A stretch of 64,000 nt of DNA, taken from NCBI GenBank assembly GCA_017617615.1, contig JAFZVV010000009.1, positions 1 through 64,000 on the forward strand, read 5' to 3'. Source of the DNA: Prevotella sp. Its GTDB lineage: Bacteria > Bacteroidota > Bacteroidia > Bacteroidales > Bacteroidaceae. The notes below the pieces were generated by a model. The model searched no databases, was not told the origin of the DNA, and saw only the letters and a list, made by a program, of their open reading frames with translations. The translations under genes were made by a program, and so were the position numbers. This document shows positions 33,952-44,400 of this stretch, piece by piece. Position 1 is the first letter of the stretch. Every line of letters begins with the position of its first letter.

Positions 33952-34785
33952 TCAACTTTCTTTCGCCTCCGTGTTCTCCGTTTTACGGCTGACGCGTTTG
34001 GTTTTCTTTTTGCTCTTCTCCTCTGTAGCAGTGGTTTTCACGCCTGCCAGTTCGGGGTCAATAAGTATGCGTCCGCAGTATTCGCACACGATGATTTTCT
34101 TGTGCATCTTGATGTCGAGTTGTCGCTGTGGCGGTATTTTGTTGAAGCATCCGCCGCAGGCATCGCGCTGCACGTACACCACGCCGAGTCCGTTGCGGGC
34201 ATTCTTGCGGATACGCTTGAAGCTGGTGAGCAGACGTGGTTCGATTTTCATCTCCAGGTCGGCAGCCTTGCTCTTGAGTTTGTCTTCCTCTTCCTTGGTT
34301 TCCTGCATGATTTCGTCGAGCTCGCCTTTTTTCTCCTCGAGCACCTGCATGTGGTCCTCCACCAGCTCCTGGTTTTGCTTGAGCACACCCTGGCGCTCTT
34401 CTATCCTTGCCAGTGCCTCGCGGATTTTCTTGTTGCAGAGTTCGATTTCGAGTGTCTGGAACTCAATCTCCTTGCTCAGCATGTCGTACTCTCTGTTGTT
34501 TTTCACCTCATTGAGTTGCTCGTTGTATCGGGCCACGCTGGCCTCTGCCTCTGCAATCTCGCCCTTCCGCTGTGTGATGGCGGTCTGGAACTCAGAGATT
34601 TCGTTCTCTATTTTCTCGATACGTGTGCGCAGTCCTGTGATTTCGTCTTCCAGGTCTTGCACCTCCAGGGGCAGTTCGCCCCTGAGCGCTCTTTTCTCAT
34701 CGATCTGCGACAGTGTGGACTGCAGTTCGAAGAGGGTTTCCAGTTTTTTCTCTACTGGTAAGTCTGTGGGATCTTTTTTTGCCAT
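33952..34785 (-). CDS. Coiled-coil protein with C4-type zinc ribbon
   Basis: A 277-residue protein whose first two thirds (about 10-165) are a long charged helix/coiled coil (EKIENEISEFQTAITQRKGE). Residues about 195-240 form a zinc ribbon with two CxxC pairs: CGGC in the ACGGCFNKIPPQ segment and CEYC in VCEYCGRILID. Family members (DUF164/zf-RING_7) are widely conserved and have been linked to nucleic-acid or ribosome-related roles; I cannot say which applies. The C-terminal 35 residues are Lys/Thr/Glu-rich. It follows the Nif3 gene by 3 bp. Confidence 0.82.
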   Translation of the reverse strand: MAKKDPTDLPVEKKLETLFELQSTLSQIDEKRALRGELPLEVQDLEDEITGLRTRIEKIENEISEFQTAITQRKGEIAEAEASVARYNEQLNEVKNNREYDMLSKEIEFQTLEIELCNKKIREALARIEERQGVLKQNQELVEDHMQVLEEKKGELDEIMQETKEEEDKLKSKAADLEMKIEPRLLTSFKRIRKNARNGLGVVYVQRDACGGCFNKIPPQRQLDIKMHKKIIVCEYCGRILIDPELAGVKTTATEEKSKKKTKRVSRKTENTEAKES

Positions 34786-34788
34786 ATG

Positions 34789-35574
34789 TTACAAATAGAT
34801 TATCGGATTGGTATTGAGTTTCGTCACGAAGCACCTGACGCCCTCACACTTCTCCGTAATGATGGATTTGAATATTTCGCTGGTGTATTGTTCGCTTTGG
34901 TAGTGCCCGATAACACACACCTGAATTTCCTGGTCGTGCCCGAAGAAGTCGTGGTAGTGCATCTCCCCGGTGACGAAGGCATCGGCACCGCAGGCAATGG
35001 CGTCGTCGAGGAGGAACGCCCCTGCCCCGCCGCAGAGAGCCACGCATTGTATGTCACGCCGTAGGAGTTGGTTGGCCTGCACGCATGCCACATCGAACGT
35101 GTCTTTCAGCATCGCCACGAAGTCGGCTGCCCTCATGGGTTGTGGCAGGATGCCCACCACCCCACTGCCACCTTCTGTAGCCATGGCATTTTTCGGTGCG
35201 AGGAACCGGATGTCGTGGAGTTGCATTTTCTCCGCTATCTTAAAGTTCACCCCGTCTTTGGCATTGTCGAGATTGGTGTGCATCGACACGATGCAGACAT
35301 TGTTTTTCACCGCCTTCACCACGCACCGTTGTACCATGTTCGCGTCGGACACCTGTTTCAGTCCGCGGAAGATAAGCGGGTGGTGCGACACGATGAGGTT
35401 GCATCCCAGGCCTACGGCCTCGTCGATGACCTCTTCGGTGACGTCAAGACACAATAATGCCCCTGATGCATCCGTCTCTGTCAGTCCCACTTGCAGGCCG
35501 GCATTGTCGTAGTCTTCCTGCAGGGGCAGAGGCGCGAACTGTTCAAGGGCACGTAGCACTTCTTTTATTATCAC
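34789..35574 (-). CDS. Nif3-like dinuclear metal protein
   Basis: A 261-residue Nif3-family protein, hexameric with two metal ions, role unsettled (GTP cyclohydrolase I-like fold). Metal ligands are visible: SHHPLIFRG (about 63), HTNLDNAKDG (about 100) and GEMHYHD (about 215). The start chosen is GTG (35574): it gives the normal IIKEVLRALEQFAPLPL N-terminus, while the longer frame from ATG 35691 would begin before the promoter (TATCTTTGC, 35609-35617 minus strand). The zinc-ribbon gene follows. Confidence 0.85.
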   Translation of the reverse strand: MIIKEVLRALEQFAPLPLQEDYDNAGLQVGLTETDASGALLCLDVTEEVIDEAVGLGCNLIVSHHPLIFRGLKQVSDANMVQRCVVKAVKNNVCIVSMHTNLDNAKDGVNFKIAEKMQLHDIRFLAPKNAMATEGGSGVVGILPQPMRAADFVAMLKDTFDVACVQANQLLRRDIQCVALCGGAGAFLLDDAIACGADAFVTGEMHYHDFFGHDQEIQVCVIGHYQSEQYTSEIFKSIITEKCEGVRCFVTKLNTNPIIYL

Positions 35575-35608
35575 GCTTGTCTGCTTTTGATTCCAAAAAC
35601 ATGAGTTT

Positions 35609-35617
35609 GCAAAGATA
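35609..35617 (-). promoter_or_regulatory. -7 box of the Nif3/zinc-ribbon operon
   Basis: TATCTTTGC on the minus strand; no clear -33 box. Its position rules out start codons further upstream. Confidence 0.55.
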
Positions 35618-35732
35618 GCGAGTTTTGAGGACATTTCGGTGTTTCCGACGAAGGATTTAACCTTTTTTATCAAGTCCTGCATCAAAAACACCTACTTGGC
35701 GACAGGCGATGCCCGCCCCCTCTTGTTCACTA

Positions 35733-36668
35733 TTACTTCCCTGTATTCCTCTTCGACCGCGCCTTATACACCTTCCACTCACTGTTCATGGCCTCGGTGG
35801 TGGCTGCTTCTATGCGGTCTTCCACCGTGTCGTCGAGTCTGGGGAAGAAGTCGATGCCCGTGAGTTTTTCCACCTCATCGACCGACCTGATGCAGTCGGT
35901 CATCTTCCGGTGTCCACCGGTGTTGGGATAGACGAATCCTATGGCCTTCGACTTCCCCCTGTCGTCGAGGATTACCTTGAAGAAAGCATCGGGCACCGCC
36001 ACCTTGTGCTTCCCGATGGTGTTTTTCACACCGTCGTAGAAGATGGGTCCGGTAACGATGTAGACATCACCGATGCTTTTTGCCCAGTAGCGGCACTGTA
36101 TCTCAAGGTCGTTCCAGTCGCCTTTGTTCAGCCCGTGGTTTTGCGGACACACGTTGGAGAAGAGGAACGACTGCATTTGTGCGCGGCGGTCCCATTTGTT
36201 ATCGCCCGACGGGCACATGTGTCCCCTGTCGTAACGCGAGTTGTAGTAGTCGTCGTCGGTAGCCCTTGGGAATGGCACGTCCATGTCTTCCGTGAATTCC
36301 ATGTTGTCGCGGTAGTTATTGCCGCTGGTATGTTCGGCGGTGAGGTGCCATGCCACCCAGTTGGGTATCTTGCGGTCTTTGTTGTACGACACGAAATAGC
36401 CGTCGCGCTTGAGCAGCAGTTCCGATGTCCCGCTCATCCTGGCAGGAATCTCCATCGCATTGAACGTGGCCTTTTTCTTTTCCCTATGCTTGTTGTCCTT
36501 CGTGGAGGAAGAGGCAGCGTCGTCGGTCTTCTTTTCCTCCCAGTAATAGAACGACGTGGCCTGGTTATCTTCTTCCGGCTCAACCGTCTTGCTCTTCTTG
36601 CATCCCACGAGGGTGAGCACCGCGAGGGCGGCACACAGCATCATTCTCTCCAAGATTACTTTTCTCAT
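35733..36668 (-). CDS. Secreted DNA/RNA non-specific endonuclease (NUC1), lipoprotein
   Basis: A 311-residue protein with a lipoprotein signal (MMLCAALAVLTLVGCKK, Cys about residue 22) followed by a low-complexity linker and a NUC1 nuclease domain (about 100-300). The metal-dependent active site DRGHM (about 170) is intact, with NVCPQNHGLNKGDWNDLE following, the Asn and Asn/Glu ligands. Such enzymes cut single- or double-stranded DNA and RNA; at the cell surface it could degrade extracellular DNA. The ATG at 36668 starts the lipoprotein signal. Single gene. Confidence 0.85.
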   Translation of the reverse strand: MRKVILERMMLCAALAVLTLVGCKKSKTVEPEEDNQATSFYYWEEKKTDDAASSSTKDNKHREKKKATFNAMEIPARMSGTSELLLKRDGYFVSYNKDRKIPNWVAWHLTAEHTSGNNYRDNMEFTEDMDVPFPRATDDDYYNSRYDRGHMCPSGDNKWDRRAQMQSFLFSNVCPQNHGLNKGDWNDLEIQCRYWAKSIGDVYIVTGPIFYDGVKNTIGKHKVAVPDAFFKVILDDRGKSKAIGFVYPNTGGHRKMTDCIRSVDEVEKLTGIDFFPRLDDTVEDRIEAATTEAMNSEWKVYKARSKRNTGK

Positions 36669-36894
36669 GGCTCTGGTAATATATGTATTGAGATTAGCAT
36701 TGACAAGTGACAAAAATAATAAAAAAATAAATAAAGTCTCGTAAAAATGCACGAAAATAATGAATTCTGTAAGAAAAGCGACGCCAATCATGTCATTTTG
36801 TCTGTTTTATCTAGGAAAAGGGTAATTTTTTCGTTCATGTCGGCATAATAATGCTGTTTTTTTTCTACTTTTGCATTTGTGAAAATTGAATAGC

Positions 36895-37965
36895 ATGTCA
36901 CGCGACATTTATTTCCCCGCCGAATGGCACCCACAGAGTGGGGTACAGCTTACCTGGCCCCACGCCGGCACCGACTGGAGAGACTGTCTCGACGAGATTA
37001 CCGAGACATTCTTGCAGTTGGCGAAAGCCATTACCGGTCATGAGCACCTGCTTGTGGCCACTCCCGACGTGTGGGGTTTGCGCGTGCTGCTCTCGCAGCA
37101 TCTCACTGGCGAAGAGATGCACCGCGTGCTCTTCTGCCAATGCGACACCAACGACACGTGGGCCCGCGACCATGGTGCCATTACCCTGCTCCGCCATACC
37201 CCTGACGGTACGGTACCCCTGTTGCTCAACTTCAAGTTCAACGGTTGGGGCGGGAAGTTCCCTTCCGACCTCGACGATGCCATCACCGAAGAGGTATCGA
37301 ACCATGGTTTGTTCCATGTGCCCCTGACCGACCATACCGACTTCGTGCTTGAGGGCGGAGCGATAGAGACCGACGGCCATGGCACCCTCTTCACCACCAG
37401 TATGTGCATGCTGGCTCCCCACCGCAACCAACCCCTCACACAAGACGAGATAGAGAAGCAGCTGAAGACGATGTTGTATGCAGACCGTGTAGTATGGATA
37501 GACCATGGCAGCCTGCAGGGCGACGACACCGACGGGCATATCGATACCATCGTACGCTGCGCCCCCGACGACACCCTACTCTATGTGGGTTGTGACGATG
37601 CCGGTGACCCCCAGTATGACGATTTCCTCGCCCTGGAGCACCAACTTCAGACATTGCGTACTGCCGACGGGCGTCCCTATCGCCTGCTCCGCCTGCCCAT
37701 GCCCCACCCCATTTACGATGATGGCTACCGCTTGCCAGCCACCTATGCCAATTTCCTGGTCATCAACGGTGCGGTGATTGTGCCTACCTATGGCCAAGCC
37801 TCCAACGACGACGTGGCAGCTGCAGTCATCGCCCAGGCCTTCCCTGGCCGTGAAATCATCCCTATCGATGCCACCACGGTGATACGCCAGCATGGGTCGC
37901 TCCACTGCCTCACCATGCAATATCCCGACGGCGCGCTGGTGAAGCCCAACCCCGTGAATATCTGA
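36895..37965 (+). CDS. aguA: Agmatine deiminase
   Basis: AguA converts agmatine to N-carbamoylputrescine and ammonia. The 356-residue protein is of normal length and has the family motifs FPAEWHPQSGVQLTWPH (residues 5-21), NDTWARDHGAITL (about 85) and VLEGGAIETDGHGTL (about 150), and the catalytic Cys338 in SLHCLTMQYP. The ATG at 36895 gives the usual MSRDIYFPAEW start. The next enzyme of the pathway, aguB, begins 31 bp later. A -7 box TACTTTTG lies at 36866-36873. Confidence 0.93.
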   Translation: MSRDIYFPAEWHPQSGVQLTWPHAGTDWRDCLDEITETFLQLAKAITGHEHLLVATPDVWGLRVLLSQHLTGEEMHRVLFCQCDTNDTWARDHGAITLLRHTPDGTVPLLLNFKFNGWGGKFPSDLDDAITEEVSNHGLFHVPLTDHTDFVLEGGAIETDGHGTLFTTSMCMLAPHRNQPLTQDEIEKQLKTMLYADRVVWIDHGSLQGDDTDGHIDTIVRCAPDDTLLYVGCDDAGDPQYDDFLALEHQLQTLRTADGRPYRLLRLPMPHPIYDDGYRLPATYANFLVINGAVIVPTYGQASNDDVAAAVIAQAFPGREIIPIDATTVIRQHGSLHCLTMQYPDGALVKPNPVNI

Positions 37966-37995
37966 AACCTATACGTTCCTTATCCTTTCCCAACT

Positions 37996-38880
37996 ATGAA
38001 ACAACTGAAAATAGGGATTGTGCAACAGCACAACACCCCCGACATCAACGATAACATGCGTCGGCTTGCCGAAAGTATCACCGCCCTTTCCAAGCAGGGA
38101 GCCCAGCTCATCGTACTTCAGGAACTGCACAACTCACTCTATTTCTGCCAGACGGAAGATGTGGGAAAGTTTGACCTGGCAGAACCTATCCCCGGTTCCT
38201 CGACAGCCTTTTACGGAGCGCTGGCCCAGCAATGCCATGTGGTGCTGGTAACCTCGCTCTTCGAGCGGCGTGCCCCCGGTCTTTACCACAACACCGCCGT
38301 GGTGTTCGACAGCGACGGCAGCCTCGCGGGCTGTTACCGCAAGATGCACATCCCCGACGACCCCGCCTACTACGAGAAGTTCTACTTCACCCCCGGCGAC
38401 ATGGGGTTCCATCCCATCGACACCAGCGTGGGCCGCCTCGGCGTGATGGTATGCTGGGACCAGTGGTATCCTGAGGCAGCGCGGCTGATGGCCCTTGCCG
38501 GTGCCGACCTCCTCATCTACCCCACTGCCATCGGCTATGAGAGCAGCGACACTCCCGAGGAGCAGCAGCGACAACGTGAGGCATGGACTACCGTGCAGCG
38601 TGGCCATGCCGTAGCCAACGGCCTTCCGGTTGTGGCTGTAAACCGTGTGGGGCATGAACAAGACCCGTCGGGCCAGACCCGTGGTATCATGTTCTGGGGA
38701 AGCAGTTTTGTTGCCGGTCCTCAGGGCGAGTTGCTCTACCGCGCCAGTGCCGACGACGAGGCTACCGCCGTGGTGGCCGTCGACCTCGACCACAGCGAGC
38801 TGGTGCATCGCTGGTGGCCTTTCCTACGCGACCGGCGTATAGACGAATATGGTGATATCGTGAGAAGGTTCAGGGATTGA
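37996..38880 (+). CDS. aguB: N-carbamoylputrescine amidohydrolase
   Basis: AguB hydrolyses N-carbamoylputrescine to putrescine, CO2 and ammonia. This 294-residue nitrilase-family protein has the triad Glu (LQELHNSLYF), Lys (YRKMHIPDD) and Cys153 (GVMVCWDQWYPEA). It follows aguA, so together they make putrescine from agmatine. Its stop overlaps the stop of the convergent transporter gene by 11 bp. Confidence 0.93.
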   Translation: MKQLKIGIVQQHNTPDINDNMRRLAESITALSKQGAQLIVLQELHNSLYFCQTEDVGKFDLAEPIPGSSTAFYGALAQQCHVVLVTSLFERRAPGLYHNTAVVFDSDGSLAGCYRKMHIPDDPAYYEKFYFTPGDMGFHPIDTSVGRLGVMVCWDQWYPEAARLMALAGADLLIYPTAIGYESSDTPEEQQRQREAWTTVQRGHAVANGLPVVAVNRVGHEQDPSGQTRGIMFWGSSFVAGPQGELLYRASADDEATAVVAVDLDHSELVHRWWPFLRDRRIDEYGDIVRRFRD

Positions 38881-40138
38881 TTGAGGTTTTCAATCGTTTT
38901 ATGGCCATCCATCCTAAGATGGCGAGGGAGATGATGGCGAGGAGCAACACCACGATGAAAAAGCGGCGATAGCCAAAATAATCCTGCAATGCCCCAGTGA
39001 AACAACCCGAGAGGACGAGCGACATGATAACCAACGACCAACACATGTCGAAATGCACCTCCTTACATGTTTCACCATTTCCATACATTATATATATAAC
39101 AAAGGCCGCCATGCCGAATCCGCAGCACCACTGCTCCACCGACAGGCAGAGGGTGACGAGCCATAACTCCTCGGGCATGACATAGGCCAGGAAGATATAG
39201 ACGGCATCGGGCACGGTGAACGCCAATGCCATCGGCCACCACCATGTCTTCAGTCCATTCTTCCGCAGGCAAGACACGCCCATCACATATCCTGCCATGG
39301 CGATAATGGTAGCTACGGAACACCATGCGAACCCTATCTCCTGCGGACTGAACGACAGTCCGCCGGTGCTTCCCCTGTCGACGAGGAAGAGCAAGGTGCC
39401 TCTCCACAAGAAGAACTCATGTAAGGGAAATACCAATACGAAGAGCACGAAGAGCCATCTCTTCCCGTCGGCCGTCCACCAATCCGCCAGTTCTTCCCGC
39501 CGCTGTCGCCATGCCTCCGCTGCCGTGTTTTTCTTTCCCGTTTCATGCATCCTGAACACTGCTACCCACAAGAGGAGCGCTGTAGCCATGACGATAGTCG
39601 CCCCCGCTTTGAATGCCAGTTGCCACGACTCCTCGATGTTCCTCGACACCACTTCCATGTTTCCTGCCAACAGCAGCATCACTCCCATGACGATGACCAC
39701 TGCCATCAGTTTGCAAGGCACCATATATTTCAGTGCGCGGTAGTTCTTCTGTTGCAACGCGCCCCTTTCTGTCTGTACGGCAGCCGTATCGAAACAAGCC
39801 CCTGCGAGCGCTGCCACGATCAAGGCGGTCCACATCGTCCCATTGTCGGGGAAAGATGCGATATGATCTGCCACGACATACATCGCCCCGGCGAAGACAA
39901 ACAGCGAAATCACCATCCACCATTTGCACAAGCCCCATGCTCTCACCACCGGCGAGAGCACCGGCCGGAATGCCATGGGCAGCAACAGGAGCGATGTGAT
40001 AAGCGTAGCTACCATATTACTCATGCCCAGCCTGTTGAACATCACTAAGGTCACAGCCATGAGCATCACTACCACCATGCCTCTTGCGAAGCATGTCAGC
40101 GGCCATGAGGGGTGGATATGGTAACTCGTTTGTCGCAT
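38870..40138 (-). CDS. AmpG-like MFS transporter 2
   Basis: A 422-residue membrane protein with about 12 hydrophobic segments and the general MFS layout. It is related to the AmpG-like protein encoded 18 bp upstream but much diverged: the first loop lacks the usual AmpG-like PLW.P segment and reads RPVLSPVVRAWG. Its helices are dense in aromatic residues (for example TLCLSVEQWCCGFGMAAFVIY). The substrate is unknown. It is the last gene of the three-gene unit led by the glycosyltransferase/SpoIID protein, and its stop overlaps aguB. Confidence 0.75.
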   Translation of the reverse strand: MRQTSYHIHPSWPLTCFARGMVVVMLMAVTLVMFNRLGMSNMVATLITSLLLLPMAFRPVLSPVVRAWGLCKWWMVISLFVFAGAMYVVADHIASFPDNGTMWTALIVAALAGACFDTAAVQTERGALQQKNYRALKYMVPCKLMAVVIVMGVMLLLAGNMEVVSRNIEESWQLAFKAGATIVMATALLLWVAVFRMHETGKKNTAAEAWRQRREELADWWTADGKRWLFVLFVLVFPLHEFFLWRGTLLFLVDRGSTGGLSFSPQEIGFAWCSVATIIAMAGYVMGVSCLRKNGLKTWWWPMALAFTVPDAVYIFLAYVMPEELWLVTLCLSVEQWCCGFGMAAFVIYIMYGNGETCKEVHFDMCWSLVIMSLVLSGCFTGALQDYFGYRRFFIVVLLLAIISLAILGWMAIKRLKTSINP

Positions 40139-40156
40139 GGAATACAGGAAATGTGA

Positions 40157-41440
40157 TTAGTCTGTTTTCTTTCCGAAGCCAGGGTCGATCTTGATGAATG
40201 CCGTGACAGTAAAAGTGATGATGCAGAAGAACATGACCATGATGAAGAAGGTAGAGTAACCCACCGCGTCCTTGATCCATCCCGACACCATGCCCGGGAG
40301 CATCAGTCCGAGATAGGACAATCCGGTACAGATAGCATAATGGGAAGTCTTGAACTCACCCTGGCTGTAGTAGAGCATATATAGCGTGAGTGCCGTGAAC
40401 CCCAAGCCATAGCCGAACTGCTCGATGAAGAGACAGGTGCTGATGAGCCACAGGCTACTGGGCTGTACGAAACTGAGGTACACATACACGATGTCGGGCA
40501 ATGTGATGGCGCAGACAAATGGCCACAGCCAACGTTTCAGTCCGTCACGGCTCGCCAGCATGCCACCCACGATGCCACCCAGGAGCAGTCCGATGAGGCC
40601 CACGGTACCGTATGCCAGACCAAACGCCTCTTTGGTGAGTCCCAGTCCTCCCTCTTCCAACGGCCGGAGCAGGAACGTGCTCGCCATCTTGGTGAGCATG
40701 GCTTCGGGGAAGCGATAGAGCAGCAAGAAGAGCAGCACGAAGACCACTTGCCTGACCGGCACTTTGGTGAAGAACGAGGACAACATCTGCCAGAGGCCAT
40801 GTGCCACGTCACGTGCTGTCAGCCCGTCGTTCTTCCTGTCGGCAGGTCTTGGCATAACGAAGCGGTGATAGAGCCAGATGGCGATGAATATGGCGGATAA
40901 CCCGAAGAAGATGAGGCTCCAGGTGAACGCCTTGCTTTCGGGGAATATCTTCTGCAACTCCCCAGCCGCCCATACCAGCACGCCCTGTCCGAAGATGACG
41001 GCGATGCGGTAGAACGTGTTGCGTATGCCTACGAACCATGACTGGTCGTGACTGTCGAGGTCGAGCATATAGAAGCCATCGGCGGCGATGTCGTGCGTGG
41101 CACTGGAGAAGGCCATGAGGAAGAAGAAGAACATCGTGCCCTGGAACCAGAAATCCGTTTTCACCGTGAAGGCGACGCCTGCAAACGCCGCGCCCAGCAG
41201 TAGTTGCATGGTGAGCACCCACCACCGTTTGGTCTTGAACAAGTCGACAAACGGGCTCCACAGCGGCTTGATGACCCAAGGCAGTCCGAGCCAACTCGTG
41301 TAGAGAGCTATTTCGGTGTCGGTCATGCCCATTTCCATGTACATCACTACTGCCACGGTCATCACCACCACGTTGGGCAGTCCCTCTGCGAAATACAGCG
41401 TGGGTATCCATGCCCACGGATTTCTCTTCTTTTCCTTCAT
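40157..41440 (-). CDS. AmpG-like MFS transporter 1 (muropeptide permease family)
   Basis: A 427-residue protein with about 12 membrane segments and the hallmark sequence of the AmpG family: WIPTLYFAEGLPNVVVMTV (residues 11-29) and SWLGLPWVIKPLWSPFVDL (about 49-67). AmpG in E. coli imports GlcNAc-anhydroMurNAc and its peptides for recycling. It starts 2 bp after the stop of the fusion gene, and AmpG-like 2 follows after 18 bp, so a common transcript is likely. The exact substrate in Bacteroidota is not known. Confidence 0.85.
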   Translation of the reverse strand: MKEKKRNPWAWIPTLYFAEGLPNVVVMTVAVVMYMEMGMTDTEIALYTSWLGLPWVIKPLWSPFVDLFKTKRWWVLTMQLLLGAAFAGVAFTVKTDFWFQGTMFFFFLMAFSSATHDIAADGFYMLDLDSHDQSWFVGIRNTFYRIAVIFGQGVLVWAAGELQKIFPESKAFTWSLIFFGLSAIFIAIWLYHRFVMPRPADRKNDGLTARDVAHGLWQMLSSFFTKVPVRQVVFVLLFLLLYRFPEAMLTKMASTFLLRPLEEGGLGLTKEAFGLAYGTVGLIGLLLGGIVGGMLASRDGLKRWLWPFVCAITLPDIVYVYLSFVQPSSLWLISTCLFIEQFGYGLGFTALTLYMLYYSQGEFKTSHYAICTGLSYLGLMLPGMVSGWIKDAVGYSTFFIMVMFFCIITFTVTAFIKIDPGFGKKTD

Positions 41441-41442
41441 GC

Positions 41443-44400
41443 TTATTTATATAATTTCTTGATTTCTGCGCCACGATAGTAGTGCAGCAGTATCTTGTCG
41501 TAGGAGAAGCCTTTCTCCCCCATCATTGCGGCGCCTATCTGGCAGAGCCCCACGCCGTGTCCCCATCCCGCACCGTGCAAGACAAACCGTGCGGGCTGTC
41601 CGCCGTCCTCGCCCTCTGTGTCGATGACGAACGCCGAACTGAGCAGATGGCTCTTGCTGAGCGCACGCCGTATCTCCAGCTCCTTCCCGATGGTAAGGGA
41701 GCGTTGAGTTCCCTCGATACGCAGTTTCGAGATACGACCGCTGCGTCCGCGCTCCACCACGGTGAGTGCCCTGATGCCGCCAAAATCGGTTTTCAGCTTG
41801 TCGGCGATGAGGTGTGCCAGTTCCTCTTGCGAGATTTCCACCTTCCACCGATAGAAATCGGAGGTCTCGGTGTCGTAGTCGTTGAGCACCTGCTGGAGAA
41901 CCTTCGTGTCGGAGGTGTTGCAGAAAGCCTCCGGGCTGTCGAGAATCCATTTCCTAGCGTTCTGCTCCACCCTCAGGTCTATGAGTCCGCCGTCTGCCCT
42001 GTCGGGCACCGACCTCAGGTAAGGTTTCGCGAGGTTGTCCCAGCAATACTGGAATTCCTCTGTCACCCCTCCGCAGCACTTGCTGAAGCGGGCGTCGCAG
42101 ATGTCACCGTCGTAGACGAGCACCTGTCCCCTCGTAGCCTCCACGGCAGCAGCCGCTTTCTTTCCCACCGCCCTGGTAATGCCTTGGTAACGCTGGCAGT
42201 GGTCGTCGGCGCATACATCGAAGATGGTATGGTCTTCACGGTCGTACCATTTGATGATTTCATCCTCTTTCTTGACGAAGGAGAAGAAGTTATCTCCTGC
42301 CTGTTTCAGGTTGTTGCGACGCTCCATCTGTGCCAGGAGCCAACTGCGTGAGATGACGGCATGCGCCTTGAGCAGTTCGTCGGAAGCCGTTGCCTTCATC
42401 TCACTCGATATGACACTGGTGAGGTATTCCTCTACGGGCAGCAGGTTGATGGCGCACACCTTGTCGGCCTCGACCACCAACCGCAGTGCCCCACGAAAAG
42501 TCTGCACCTCCTTCCGTTCCCAGTGGAAATCGACACCGATGGTAACGTCGTGGAGCGAGAACGAGGCCTGTGCGTTCTTCGGGACGAACGACAGTTCGCG
42601 GTACTGCCGTCCGCGCCATGCTATGCCTCCCTCGGAAAATGCCACCACCTGCTCTCCCTCTATACTCTCGCCTTTGGCCATATACGGGCTGTTGAGTGAA
42701 AAGCGGATGCTCTCGCCGCTGACGATGCCCACCGCCACCTGCGGTTCCTTCGTGTTGGTCTTGTCGTTTCGTTTCTCGTCGGTCTTTCCTTTCAGCATAT
42801 CCACCACGGCAGCCATGTCGCTGTCGCTAATGGCCACCTCCCTGAGGATATCGATGGCATTCTCGGCACTGATGCGTTCGAAGTCTTCGCGCCGTGGCGT
42901 GATGATGAGTCCCGCCATGTCGAGAGCCCCCGGACTGACGAGCATCTGGCTGTCGCCCTTGTCGTGGTAGCATGCCGGGCGGTGCCGCCGTCGTGGGAAC
43001 ACCACGGTGACGAACTCTTCCTTCGTCCGCCAACTCACGATATTCATCATGGGTTCCTCGCCATGCTGCCTTTCTGCGTCTTTCACGGCACTGTCGAGCG
43101 CCCGGTAAAGTTTTCCGAACAACCGTTCATCACTCGTCCTGTCCTGGCTTCTGATGAGCAGTGCGTGGCAGGGATAGTCGTCGATGGCATAGATACCGTT
43201 GCTTTCATCGATGGTCATCAGCGGCCGGAGGTTACGGCAGAGCCGTGGCCATGCCGTCTGCAGTGGCAGTTGTCCGGTATTGCCAGCTTGCAGGTGCATG
43301 TGGTCGGGTGCTGATGCCCCACACCGCGGTCCGTTGTAGAACACGGTGATTTCGGGATGAGTCTCGAGCAATTTGCGTATCTCCGTATAGTAGTCGGCGA
43401 TCTGCTGTGGCTGATGCCGGCGTGCCGTGATGGTGAAATGCGTATTGAGGATGGGGAAGGGATTCACGAGGATATCCAGTTTCCCGTCGAACGGCTTGAC
43501 AATCTGTTCCTCCGGCCGGTTTTCCGCACAGAGGAAACACGGGCGTTTCTCGATGTCGTGTCTGGATATTTTCGCTCCTGTTGACACGATGCGTGCGGGG
43601 TTCCACTGCGCCATGAGCGAGATGGTGTTGTCGTCGTTCTGCAACCACCGTGTCTCCACGGCGTTCAGGTCGCGGTAACGCTGTCTGGCATCCGGCCACA
43701 GTTCGAGCTGTCGGTTGAAGAACCTCGTCAGTGAGTTGTCTTCCTTGTCTTGGGCTTTTCCGTCGGCCATGCGTTGGCGTGCGGCTATCTCGAGTGTGCG
43801 CAGTTGGTCCTTATAGGTGTTGTTGGCGTTGATGCGGTCGATGGATAGCGCGGCATCGCTGTTTCCACCCCACCGGCGGCAGAGGTACAACTCGTCGTAG
43901 ATTCGTCCGATACGGTATCTGCGGCTGAATGCCAGTCCCATGGCATAGTCTTCGCCATAGCTGGTATTGGGCAGGAGTATTTGCCGTAGCAGCGGTGTGA
44001 AGAAAGCCCGTGGCGCCCCCAGTCCGTTGATACGGAGCGCGTTGTTGCACCCGTTCTCTTCGGTCCACTCACGATGGTCGATGATTCCCGGAGGCAGTGT
44101 GTTGAGGTCGAAGTCGCACATTCTGTATGTGCCCACCACCATTGCCGCCCGCTGTTTGTAGAAGGCATCGACAATACGTTGCAGTGTCTGGGGCGAGGAA
44201 TAGAGGTCATCGCTGTCGAGTTGCACAGCGAAGCGTCCGCAGCGGTCGTCTACTACGGCGGTGTTCCAGCAACCCCCGATGCCCAGGTCGGTGCGTTCGG
44301 GAATGATGTGCACGAGCCGTGGGTTGTCGTAAGCCCGCAGCAGTTGCGTGGTGCGGTCGGTGGAATGGTTGTCGACGACGATGACATTATAGTCGAACGA

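Noticed and set aside
35575..35691. ATG at 35691 as start of the Nif3-like protein
   Set aside because: It would lie upstream of the -7 box at 35609-35617 and adds 39 residues not seen in the family; the GTG at 35574 gives the usual N-terminus.
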